Origin: Strongylocentrotus droebachiensis
Lineage: Eukaryota > Echinodermata > Echinoidea > Camarodonta > Strongylocentrotidae
Direction of reading: 5' to 3'
Assembly: GCA_035222895.1 (NCBI GenBank)
Contig: JAVYIG010002224.1
Location: 1 to 64,000 of the forward strand
DNA: 64,000 nucleotides
The notes under the pieces were generated by a model, which was not told where the DNA came from, did not search any database, and saw only the letters and a program-made list of their open reading frames with translations. Positions 36,601-46,500 of the stretch are shown here, in pieces (the first letter of the stretch is position 1; each line of letters begins with the position of its first letter). The position numbers were made by a program, and so were the translations under genes.

Positions 36601-37122
36601 AGAGATAATGGGGTTTTCACCTTGTGCAGTGACCAGAAGGACAATATCTATGCTATTAATCCAGGGCATCCAGAGATCTACGTGTTCAAGAGTAGGAACC
36701 CTGATCCTGTGAGAGTGATTCCTGGTAAGACCAACGCCATGCACATCTGCGTCTTGAAGACTGGCGTCATGATCACAAGCACCTGTGTGCGGGCCGATCC
36801 CAGCACAGTCACCATGTACGATGAGGTAGGTCATGTAGGTGACTCTATAGGCAGTGATGAGGGTGCATACTTGTATGCTGTGGTAGACAGCCTGGACAGA
36901 GTGCTGGTAGCAAGGGTTGAATGCGACTCTGGCATGCTTTCATTGACAAGGTACATCGTTCAGGACAGCAAGCTTATCCGTCAGACGATGTTCAAACTAC
37001 TCAAAATCCCTCATCTGAATAGTCTCCATCAAGGTAATTGGTGTTACATGGTTAGTCTAACACCCAACATGCTTGCCTTTGCCCATGCTACTCATTTATA
37101 TTTCATCAAGCTGGCTGCGTAG
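27582..37122 (+). CDS. RPA1N-TRIM fusion gene, right copy (complete)
   Basis: Gene span, coding exons 27,582-27,689, 29,765-29,812, 32,459-32,534, 33,168-33,264, 33,590-34,236 and 35,276-37,122. The sum is 2,823 nt, exactly 940 codons and a stop, with consistent phases at all five junctions. Predicted layout: residues 1-30 acidic; 31-134 RPA70N-like OB-fold; about 143-310 Gly/Pro/Ser/Ala pentapeptide repeats; RING 347-389; B-box 428-459; coiled coil about 463-568; beta-propeller-like 658-940. RPA70N domains normally dock acidic peptides of checkpoint and repair proteins, and TRIM proteins are RING ubiquitin ligases. A nuclear, DNA-damage or nucleic-acid-linked ubiquitin ligase is therefore a reasonable but untested guess. 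A true TSS and poly(A) site could not be placed. Confidence 0.8.
27800..28500. repeat. TCTAGA/AGATCT-rich simple-sequence region in intron 1
   Basis: About 700 bp dominated by overlapping TAGATC and CTAGAC hexamers (for example GTCTAGATCTAGG), with many self-complementary CTAG and AGATCT words. The same AGCTAGATCTA word occurs in the 52-bp minisatellite 3' of the gene. No gene. Confidence 0.8.
28566..29377. mobile_element. 812-bp foldback element (near-perfect palindrome) with 9-bp target duplication
   Basis: Two arms of about 380-400 bp are inverted copies around a 29-bp centre (28,967-28,995). The left arm starts TAGACCGAATTTTCCGTC and the right arm ends with its complement. The left arm has about 20 extra bases near 28,890. 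GGTCAGTCC flanks both ends exactly (28,557-28,565 and 29,378-29,386). Long inverted ends with a 9-bp duplication fit Mutator-like foldback elements. The two mirror 63-codon frames are arm artefacts. Confidence 0.85.
29765..29812 (+). CDS. RPA1N-TRIM right copy, exon 2
   Basis: Sixteen codons (AIYQGESPKFPKLQFL) between acceptor TTCATGCAG and donor GTAAGTAGG, phase 0 on both sides. Counterpart of 4-51. Confidence 0.7.
30160..31528. mobile_element. Helitron-like non-autonomous element with internal tandem repeats
   Basis: Present only in the right copy, between CTGAATCCTTTT and TTTTCTCTCTCAGG, which are adjacent in the left copy. The left end is a strong hairpin (ATGCCTCCG...CGGAGGCAT). The right end is the hairpin CGACTGCGCGCAGTCG followed eleven bases later by CTAG and a T, as in Helitron/HINE 3' ends. 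The interior has four to five units of about 170-180 bp (CTGCCAAACTTTGGTCATG, GGTCAAAGGTCACAGGGC). Bivalve pearl/HINE elements have this plan. No coding capacity; long frames on the minus strand are repeat translations. Confidence 0.65.
32343..32425. repeat. Inverted duplicate of 31,786-31,865 within intron 2
   Basis: The stretch from ACAAATGTTTCTAGAGAAGG to AAAATGCACTGTTC is the reverse complement of sequence at about 31,786-31,865, with few differences. The left copy contains only the forward version (about 525-605). It is a local inverted duplication specific to the right copy. Confidence 0.7.
32459..32534 (+). CDS. RPA1N-TRIM right copy, exon 3
   Basis: 76 nt (25 codons plus one base), acceptor TGTACAG and donor GTAATA. 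Encodes ...NRWDVMLSDGQHMCV, matching the R-Y-R-L-x-M-S-D-G hairpin of RPA70N closely. It is two codons shorter than the left copy and in frame. Confidence 0.72.
33168..33264 (+). CDS. RPA1N-TRIM right copy, exon 4
   Basis: 97 nt, acceptor TTTCCATAG, donor GTATGT. Encodes A-M-L-A-K-N-L...D-N-Y-T-L-T-R-N and joins exon 5 to give T-R-N-R-K-Y-F-E, equivalent to the K-D-G-R-R basic segment of RPA70N. Confidence 0.75.
33590..34236 (+). CDS. RPA1N-TRIM right copy, exon 5: end of OB-fold and pentapeptide-repeat linker
   Basis: 647 nt. Begins K-Y-F-E-V-Q-D-L-C-I-L and G-V-S-I-G-E-P (Lys to Ser against the left copy), then repeats of the 15-bp unit GCAGGACCATCTGGG and variants. It is seven codons longer than the left copy overall, with different repeat order, consistent with slippage or unequal exchange between units. 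It ends ALSQ plus one base before GTATCA. The opposite strand is also open for 171 codons because the repeat lacks stops in that frame. Confidence 0.75.
35276..37122 (+). CDS. RPA1N-TRIM right copy, terminal exon: RING, B-box, coiled coil, beta-propeller
   Basis: The exon runs from acceptor CCCCAATTTAG to the TAG at 37,120-37,122, with an internal Met at 35,299 (607 residues from there). RING ligands (from that Met) are C14, C17, C29, H31, C34, C37, C53 and C56. B-box ligands are C95, H98, C107, C110, C115, C118, H123 and H126; all are present. A Lys/Glu/Arg-rich coiled coil follows at about 130-235. The C-terminal 280 residues have the recurring hydrophobic strand pattern of NHL-type propellers. 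The 23 bases before the Met encode ELTSSGSA in frame with the repeat exon. Alternative: a separate TRIM gene with its own promoter in the 1-kb intron, using the same Met. Confidence 0.9.
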
Positions 37123-37555
37123 CTCCATCTCTGATCCGTCTGCTAACCTTAAAGGTCACTTCAAACCCGATCTGACAATAATTGGATCTCGAGTTCTGTA
37201 AAGATTCTTGACAGAAATTGAAGTAGAAGATTTGAACATTTAGCTATCTTGATTTTCACCTGATTGGGGCCCTGAATTTTCAATCAATAATAATGCAGGA
37301 TATTACCGCGTCAACTGTGCATTATCAAGACATCACATCAGTCGCATGACTGCCTAACCGTCTTCAAATTTGCTTGATATCTTCCTGGAAGGTGGTTTTA
37401 AATGCCATGCAGTTGCAGTTGTACTATTTTATGACCATTACACATTTCACTGGCATGAATATTGCACTTTGTAAATCATACTTTAATGCATTTTCTTCCT
37501 AAATCTTTTGGCTGTGTCATACTGTTTCAGGTCTCGATCACATTTTGACTGGATC

Positions 37556-38347
37556 CTTTTAAGTAGATCTGTAGCTAGATGACTAGATCTATTTGTGTGC
37601 TTCTGCCACTGTTGCCGTTTAAGTAGAGCTGTAGCTAGATCTATTTGCGTGCTTCTTCCACTGTTGCCGTTTAAGTAGAGCTGTAGCTAGATCTATTTGT
37701 GTGCTTCTTCCACTGTTGCCGTTTAAGTAGAGCTGTAGCTAGATCTATTTGTTTGCTTCTTCCACTGTTGCCATTTAAGTAGAGCTGTAGCTAGATTTAT
37801 TTGTTTGCTTCTTCCACTGTTGCCGTTTAAGTAGAGCTGTAGCTAGATCTATTTGTGTGCTTCTTCCACTGTTGCCGTTTAAGTAGAGCTGTAGCTAGAT
37901 CTATTTGTTTGCTTCTTCCACTGTTGCCATTTAAGTAGAGCTGTAGCTAGATCTATTTGTGTGCTTCTTCCACTGTTGCCGTTTAGTGGAGCTGTAGCTA
38001 GATCTATTTGTTTGCTTCTTCCACTGTTGCCGTTTAAGTAGAGCTGTAGCTAGATCTATTTGTGTGCTTCTTCCACTGTTGCCGTTTAAGTAGAGCTGTA
38101 GCTAGATCTATTTGTTTGTTTCTTCCACTTTTGCCGTTTAAGTAGAGCTGTAGCTAGATCTATTTGTGTGCTTCTTCCACTGTTGCCGTTTAAGTAGAGC
38201 TGTAGCTAGATCTATTTGTGTGCTTCTTCCACTGTTGCCGTTTAAGTAGAGCTGTAGCTAGATCTATTTGTGTGCTTCTTCCACTGTTGCCGTTTAAGTA
38301 GAGCTGTATATAGCTAGATCTATTTGTTTGCTTCTTCCACGGTTGCC
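37556..38347. repeat. 52-bp minisatellite 3' of the right TRIM exon (~14-15 units)
   Basis: Head-to-tail units with TTCCACTGTTGCCGTTTAAG and GTAGAGCTGTAGCTAGATCT, identical in design to 8,909-9,444 but four to five units longer. Variants include CCATTT for CCGTTT and TTTGTTTG for TTTGTGTG, partly alternating. It lies about 430 bp after the stop and is probably in the 3' UTR or just beyond. Confidence 0.9.
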
Positions 38348-39837
38348 AATGCTACCTCAATTGTCAATACCAGCTCTTAACACAGCCTGTTTGGTTAAGC
38401 TGATATTTTCTATGTAGTATAGTATTAGTTGTAAAAAGAATTTTTTGTTTCTTCATTTCTTGCCAAGATTTACCTCTGTTTGCCAAAATAAGTTAAGTTA
38501 TTGCAGTATGTTATCATCCTGTACTTATTTGTTTGTGTTTTTTTGGTTCATCAATCCTTGCCAATATTTCCATTTTCAAAGTTATTTAGGTGTTTCTCTG
38601 ATTACATGATTACTTTCATTCAATGTATTTGTTGGCTTTATACATTTAAACTTAGTAAGCAAGAATTGTAGTCTACTTGTAGTTTTATGAAACCATAGTT
38701 TTACTAGCATTTTACTGCTATTTCATGATCTCCCATTACCAATTGCATTCATTTTCCCTTGTAAATATGTTTCGTAGTTCATTCTCTCATTCATTATGGT
38801 AGATAATCATCATAATCATAATATGTGTTGTCTACCCAGGGTGCCCCATCACTATAGTTGTTCTCCCTGAGGGACCGGTTATCATATTATTACCCCGGCT
38901 TTACCATATCATTACCCTGTTTACCATATCTTTACCACATCTTTACCATATCATTACCATATCATTACCATATCATATCATTACCCCGATATGAACTGCA
39001 CCTCCAATTGATTATTAAAGCTCATTTACATCATTGCTGTGATGGCGCCTCTAGCTCTTAACCTCTTTCATATATAAGTCACTATTTAACTTTTTTTTTA
39101 AAGGGATCCAAATTGTGTTTGGATAGAAATGTAATATTGCATTACTTTTTAAAAACTCTATTGAATACTCTATATGATGAAGTCTACGATGTTGGTGTTT
39201 GTAACCTCAAATTAGTGTTGAAAATCATCATCATTTCCCTTTTGAATATATTGAATGTTAATTTTTTTTTTGTTAATTGTCAGTAAGAGATTTTCCCCAT
39301 CCGTTCTATTACAAACCGACAGGTAAATGGACAGTTTAGCTCTTTTCACGACTTTGACAAAATGTGAGGACACAGGGTAACAAGAACGAAATAATGGGAT
39401 GGACCAATTTCTACTCCTTCCCTGGTGTACTACTAGGTAATAACTACTAGGTAATAATTAAGGAAGGCCTACACTAGACCTGTTGCACAGGAAAGGTCAT
39501 TTTGATTGCGTCATGCTACATGAGCCCGTTGAGGCAGTGCATGATTGGCCTAGCTGTGGGCCAGTTATCAATATCATTGGTTAGCACTGTTTATTATAAC
39601 AGCAACGCCTCTTTATGCGAAGCAACTCACATGGTGCGTCAGTCATAGACCACACACGTTACTGACGCCGTCCTACATGTGCGTCAAACAAAATGATGTC
39701 TCGTGTGCAACGGGTCATATACTGCATTATAGAAGGGGATATATGTTCTATAGTCGACCCGTGAATCACATACATGTATACTTTAATATTAAACTAGCAA
39801 CTCCTTTCGAAAAATAAACCTATGGAAATGTGCGAAC

Positions 39838-40028
39838 ATAGTGACGTCACGGATAGAGGCCCGACTCTACGTGCACTTCCGGGTTTCAGACTTAGATATT
39901 TTGGTAGAGTTTACTCGAATAAATTCATTATTCTAAACTTGTTTTGTCGGGTGGACACCATTTGGTGTTATTATGGGGGTTAAAAGCTTTCTATTTATGT
40001 AATTATCTCAGTATTTGGGAATGTCTTA
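39838..40028. other. Right-copy-specific insertion with GGTGGACACCA motif
   Basis: About 190 bp with no counterpart at 10,955 in the left copy. It contains GTGACGTCACGG and CGGGTGGACACCATTTGGTG, the same motif and length as the degenerate 190-bp repeat at 800-2,250. It is probably another copy of that repeat family. Confidence 0.45.
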
Positions 40029-40755
40029 GAGTATCAACTTTAATAATCCGAACATGATTTATATGGGGCCTACAATAGCGCATTGAAATTGCACTGTAGA
40101 CACTTTTTCGAGGAAAAAAGTTGTGACCATGTTTAATTAGTATTAATGAATATTTGAATCTTGACAATGCTGACAAACATAATTGTTAAGAAATGCAAAG
40201 CATTGTACTGAATTTGCCAAATGTGACAAAAGATGAACGTTTTGAATAGGTTAATGTATCATTCAGACCCTTCAGTATCATATCGTCGGGCATCGACCAT
40301 TTTAAGCAATTTGGAGACCATTCTTGTTCTCTCGTTTTGAATTTCAAAAGAATAAAAACAATGAATGAGCACTATGTTTTGTGCTACATTGATGTTTCAA
40401 TACTTACTTGTCTCATGTGCATGTACTTTTAGGACTGAGTTTTTGTTGTTAAGGGTGCTGGGGGGGGGGGATAACAGGAAAAATAAATAGTCAGGGAAAC
40501 AAAATCCGGCAAGGGAACTTGTTTTCATTTTTTTTTATACTAGGGCGGGACACAATTCGGAAAATGTCTGACAGCTAAATACTGGCAAACTTTTGATTAA
40601 AGATCAATAATTTTGTCATTCTCTATCTTATGTTCCCCAAACTATCACTATAATATAATATTAAGATACGTGTCTCTCTGAATACATTGCAATGTTTAAC
40701 ATTTTATTCAAATCAGCTTGATGGCTGATGGTAATGCTTGTAAACAAAGCTTATA

Positions 40756-41286
40756 TTAAAGGTCCCATTTGCTGGCCAAAAAAAATGAAAAAGTTAAATT
40801 CCAACTGCATTTGAAAGATAATACTAATTTAGAACTTCCCTAAAAAAGGTGGGGCTTGAAAATGTCTTCAAGTGGGAAAATAACGACTATTTTCAAATCG
40901 ACTTTAGGGCTATAGAGCCCAAAAGTAATAGTCTTGATTTTCAGACAATTGTACCGAATGGTCATACGTTTTATGCTGCGCAAAGATTCAATCAGTTTAA
41001 TCTTGGCCATCACAAGAAGTGGGTTATTGATGTAGACAAATGCTCATGTACCCTTTACAACTCTTTTCATGTATGCTATTACCAAAGAAGAAAAAAAGCC
41101 AGTCAGTCACCCAATAGTGTCTGACAGTGAACTCTAGCAAGTAAACGGGTTTCCTTGCATAATTTGAATATGAGGACACTGCTAACGTTTAAATTTCACA
41201 GATAGGACATACATGACATATTCATAATTCCTGCAAAGTTCTACAGAATTTGAGGTTGGCTGCAGAAGGGACATAGTACCTTTAAT
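40756..41286. mobile_element. ~530-bp element with TTAAAGG/CCTTTAA ends, right copy only
   Basis: Inserted in AAGCTTATAT...AGCAAACACGTCAA, which is contiguous in the left copy near 11,660. The ends ATTAAAGGTCCC and GGGACATAGTACCTTTAAT are loosely inverted. The right two thirds matches, in reverse, the repeat at 15,147-15,450. No transposase; the 91-codon frame inside is not supported by any family resemblance. Confidence 0.6.
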
Positions 41287-42978
41287 AGCAAACACGTCAA
41301 CGTTATTGTTCTGTTATTCTTCCTCTATATTTGCGGCTAAATTCGACCCAACAATTCCAATTAGGTATCTCTGTAATATATCAATACTCCCAATTCTTAG
41401 TTTGATTAAATTTCCTTCTGCATCTTGCAGATCGTCCACAAGATTTGCGGAGGCGCTTTATACGATAGCTGCAAACCGTTCCTATTTTGGGGCCTTTAGG
41501 CTATTGTTTTGAAGATTTCTTTCTTTTTCTGAAATATATTCTGGGTGAAAAGTATTTCCAATTTTGCCTTGAGAGATTCCTAATTTTTGTTGTGAAAGGT
41601 TGGCAGGTGTGCGTTTTGAAATACCATGTAAAGAGGTGCTGGAAAATCTTCCATGAGAAGCAAGAGATGAAGCAATTTAATTAACTAGCGCTTTCCTTTT
41701 TCTGGTAATTGACAAAATGACTAGCTTTTATTCGATTTCAGATTCTTGTAACGCGCTTTGATATTTTGTGTAACAAAATGTAAGATAATTTGTAAAATGA
41801 ACACTTCATCTCTCTCTCTCCCCATTTCACTCACTTTCTCTCTCCCTCATACGAATACCTTTACAAACAAACTGCAGAGAATAGACATCAAGATACACAT
41901 AATTTCATTTCTGTTGGTTGTTAAATATTTTATTGGAACGTTGTGTAGCTATGTTCACATTCTCAATCATCATGTTTGCATGAGGCATACTTTGCGCGAT
42001 AAACATAATCAACGGTTTCAGATATTCAACACACATTGTCACAGGTTTTGAAAGCGAGAGAAGACAATTTTTTTAATGTGAAAGTTAAAACACTATTCTT
42101 GCAGAAATAAAGGCACTCCGAAATTTATTTGATTAGATCAAGGTTGTATAGTACTTGATGACGTCATCTCGGTTGCCATGACATCATCTTTTATCGGAGA
42201 CTGTTTACGTCACTGTTGATTAAGCATAATGTGATCGATCAACTAATTAGGATTACGTCAGCAGTTGTGGACATTATTGTCAGAAGTTTTGTCAAACATT
42301 ATTTTTTCAGGAAAGTTCATAAATTATAGTTGAGTTTTCGTCACTTAAACATTATAGACCAGGCCTATTAAAAGCGATGCAAACTTAATAAAAATAGACT
42401 TCGATTTAAATGCGCAAAACATCAATAACATATTCAACCGAAAATTACAGAAATATTCGTTCATTTATGAGAAAACGGGCATCTTCTCACCATAAAACAT
42501 TTACTTCGAAAGTACCTGTTGGTGTCATGAGCAATCTGCAGTAATCACACATAGTGTAAACATTCTAACAGATACACAGTAAACAATACGTCATGTGATA
42601 AAAAGCTAAAATAATATCAATATCATTTAAAACCTATTTTTCTGTACTACCTTGAGAACTATTAGATGTTGTTCTGATCCGGATTAATATCAAACCTTGT
42701 GTAGTTTGTAAAAATGTTAAATTCGATTACGATTTTGGAATCTGCCTGCATTTAACATGCATTCTTACAGTAAAGCAGTAAAGGGAAGTCCTTCAAACCA
42801 AGGTCTTATAGTTGTGATGTAGAAATCAAACCTAATAAATAAATTGACGAGATCCATTAAATGATTGCACATCTCAATTAAAAACAATATATATAGATAG
42901 AAATGATTATTATATACACATCATGCCACTAAAATAAAAACGCTGATAACCTATACCATCGACATAGCGCCTTTTATC

Positions 42979-42984
42979 TTTATT
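42979..42984 (-). terminator. Possible poly(A) signal of the carbonic anhydrase gene
   Basis: AATAAA on the minus strand about 300 nt after the stop codon at 43,280. The matching place in the left copy is mutated. The cleavage site itself is not identifiable. Confidence 0.35.
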
Positions 42985-43279
42985 TGCATGGAAGACCATT
43001 TCTAACCGCATGAACTGAAGCGTTCTACCGTACAATAACCAGAGACACTATACGCATGATAACATTAGATTTGGTCGAAAGCCATAGATGCCAAAATAAA
43101 TCAATTAATGCACATTATTACATATTTTTGCACAGTCTCCGACAGTCTCCCCATGAGGACTTATACGAGAAAGCAGGAAAGAAGAAGAACCAAGCTTGTA
43201 AAAGTTCTAGAAGAATACAAAAATAAAGTTTTAATAGACTTGGGAATGAAGAAAGACGGGGCTGATATTTAAAGTATTC

Positions 43280-43522
43280 CTAAAGCGAACGGCAGACAAA
43301 AGCCATGATTGCAGACAGCAGGAGAAATAGATTTACAGAGATGAGATTTGCAGAATTATTTGCGCTGTAGCCCATTCCGGCTCGACTGGGGAAGCCACTC
43401 CTAATTACTTGTCGGTCAAAGAGCGGCTGTACCGGTCGGAAGTTGTCCTCGATGTGGAGCATCTCCAGTTGGCCGTTGGGTTCCATGAAGAATCCCTGGT
43501 AAAGCTCACGGAACATGTCAAG
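43280..43522 (-). CDS. Carbonic anhydrase exon 8 (C-terminus and GPI tail)
   Basis: 80 residues and stop; acceptor TTCCTCAG on the minus strand. Includes the family motif N-F-R-P-V-Q-P-L near the end of the catalytic domain, then [17 protein letters not shown] and a hydrophobic tail ending CRSL. This is a classic layout for GPI signal cleavage in the small-residue stretch. A second copy of the exon is at 14,734-14,976. Confidence 0.88.
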   Translation of the reverse strand, partial: LDMFRELYQGFFMEPNGQLEMLHIEDNFRPVQPLFDRQVIRSGFPSRAGMGYSANNSANLISVNLFLLLSAIMAFVCRSL

Positions 43523-46500
43523 CTGAGGAAGAAGAAATAACAAAAGTAATGAGGTGTAAATGTGGTGTAAACGTGGTAACAAATCTATTAACACTCGCCT
43601 TCAAGTTGTCTTCAACGCAAGCAAACTATAAAAGACCCCACCCCCCCCCCCCCCCCACTCAGTGTTATGTAGGGTACGCGTATGCATGTTCCCTCATTTA
43701 CGAGCCGTACTTTGTTGCGTGAAAAGTACCCCTTTACCGGAGATTTTGGGAACATGAATGCCGTCCCTCCGATCCCTGAGTGGGGGAGGGGGGGGGGGGG
43801 GATAAAGACTACTATCTACGTTTCACTATGCACCCCGCCCAGATTCTGACTACATTGCTCGTTTTAGTGCATGATGCATATTCACTTCTATTAATGGGTG
43901 TGACCAGTTGATAGACTAACAAATCATATGGTCTGTATACATGTTCTTTATTTGCAATAGCCCTACTTGAAGACAAAAACAAAATCATCTAATTATTCGC
44001 GTATTCCTCTCAGCTGGCAGGTTCGTTGTGCGTGGTCATTCCTCTGATATTTTTCTTAACGGAATTATTTATATTTAAACAAAAAAAGAGTCTTTTTTAC
44101 CCAGGTTAGCCACATCAGCATCAACACTACCCTGCAATTATTATCACCCCGGTATTGCCAGGTACCAAGTTACACCTAGGTAGACTAATGTGGCAAAACA
44201 CCTTGTCTATGAATGAATACACCAAGCGATGCTCGAACCCGGAACCTCTCGTATGAAAGTTAAGAGAATTCTCAAATTTCCCACTTTGGAATTATCCCAA
44301 ACGAGAACACCAACAACAACAAAAAGTATTGTTTATCTTACCTGATTATGTGAAAGATGGATAACACCGCAACCGACAGACCATGTGACGCTCTCCCAGC
44401 ATTTGGGTACTGTCAGGGAACCGTTGTACCTGTAGAAACAGCTCAGGTCAGTTGGCAACATATCACGGAGAGGAAGATGTGCGTAGTATTCTACCTTGGT
44501 ATCTGTGATCAGAGGGGGGTAACAGAGTAATAGAGCGACGGTTTTATATCGGTGTAAAAATCAAAGATGCACACCACAGTTAAAAGTTTGTCGGTTATAC
44601 AAAACGTGCTCCTTTGGCGACAATAATTGCTCCGCGGTAGTTTCTTACAATAGCCGAATTCTTAACTTCAACCCTGGACCCAACACTGTACCTAACCCTA
44701 ATCCTAAACCTTACCCTAAACCCAATTGCAGCCCTCATCCTAACCCTATAGTTTTGACGACATAAAGTCCAGAGTAATTGTCGCCGGAGCCAATGTCGGA
44801 TCAACAGGTTGTCACGACTGCCGCTACCAGTCTGTAAACGTCAGTAAGGAATTGATGGTACTGTCTAGATCAGTTGGTCTTAATCTTGTTGATCCCTTTG
44901 ATGCAGTTCTTGGTAGATAATAATAATAATAATATAATAATAATAATATAATAATAGCCTAATAGTCCACTCCAAATTTTATTAAACCGAAACGGAAATT
45001 CTTTTTGCCCAATTGATCGTGAGCCCGGCAGCCACTGAGCAGCGCCAGATCGACGTTGCTCTATCCCTTATTGTTGAACGCCAAACAAGGTAGCAACAAC
45101 TCCCATCTTTTAACGTCTTTTGGTATGACGCGGCCGGGGTTCGAAACCACGACCTTCCGGTTGTGAGGCGGACGCTCTACTGACTGAGCCAACACTGAGC
45201 CAGCTACTCTCTGCGATGCAACTTTATATTTCATTCAAAGACATACTCTCGGCATTTTCCACATGCTATGCGTCAAAATTGGAAAAAAACTACCAGCACA
45301 CAGTAAAATTCCCGAACCACCCGGGACCTTTACTGCGAGATTTACTGCGTCAATTGGGAAATTATGATGATGACTTTTCTTTAAGGGGCTCTTCTTCTGA
45401 TTACATCGGTGGAGGATGCGCGCGCATTAACAATATTTACAATAGACCTGTCGTTCGTAAAAGTAAAGTAAAATCTTGGTGATAGGTAAAAACCCGTCTG
45501 GGGTATTTTGCATTTTAGTAATTCATTATCCTTATAAAATCCACCAAAACAACCCCATGAGCCCATCACCACACAGAGGCCGACAACCCCTGGTCTTTAG
45601 TTTCATTCAACACAGTGGATCAAGTAAACGGCTACCAATTTCCCCCGGTGTAATGGGGTTAATATAGTAAGGTCCTATGAGATCCTATATGATCTCTATG
45701 GAGTCTTAAGGCATTATTTATGCGATGAGTTCTCTGTAAAATAAGACATATTCATACTGTACAACAAAAGAAAACATTTTCAGTCAAAACCGAAAAATGC
45801 ACAGTTCAAATCCAATACAAATCTATTCTACTACATTCAAAAGTGCACTTTTAAGGGGTGGTTAAGAAGCAAAGGAAAACTATCAAAGGAAAGTCTTTAG
45901 GTTGCTAGAAGGATAAATTAAAATATTTAGAGGTAATAGGAATGGATAGTCAGCACGTGAGAGGAGGTTGGTTCTAACTAAAGATAGTATCATTCATTAT
46001 GTACAGAAAACCATATTATGCCATTGGTTATTTTGGAAAATGGATATAGGAGGAGGTGAATAAGATGAAAAAGTATTAATTTTACATCACGGTGTTCTAC
46101 CTACGCAATGAAACAGTATTTAGATACATAGCATTTGCTATCAAAATTGATTTAAGCCTGATATATACTAAATGATCATGCCATTCAAAGTTAGATGATT
46201 AAAAGTATGTTAAAAGCCACATCCATTACGTTATCGATTTAGTGAAGCAGTGTAAGATATTCAATTAGTGCATTTGTGAGTACATATTGTATAAGCACCG
46301 ATATTGACACGCATGTATAGATACAGATAAAGTGATTCATGATGCAAAATGAATCAAATATAATGGATTAATGGATCAAGTTAAGTTTACAATCTTTATG
46401 CGTAAGAACATAGGAAAAAAATCCAGAGTGAAATATGCGACGAAAAATGAAATTCTGATAGAATTAGAGGACATTGCAGACGTCCTGTCTAACTGAACGC

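Larger units (their letters stand above)
37123..42950. other. 3' flank of the right fusion gene; no further gene seen
   Basis: Collinear with 8,471-14,400 of the left copy, but without the LINE and with extra insertions (39,838-40,028 and 40,756-41,286). It holds the 52-bp minisatellite and otherwise short A/T-rich sequence. No conserved open frame is shared between the copies. Confidence 0.6.

Noticed and set aside
45174-45205. tRNA gene on the minus strand
   Set aside because: A and B boxes are present, but the acceptor stem and 3' end do not close, and the sequence continues into a body with an ATT-repeat tail, so it is a SINE.
45216-45482. 88-codon plus-strand frame
   Set aside because: Looks mildly coding-like, but no family is recognised, there is no partner exon, and it lies antisense in a carbonic anhydrase intron next to a SINE.
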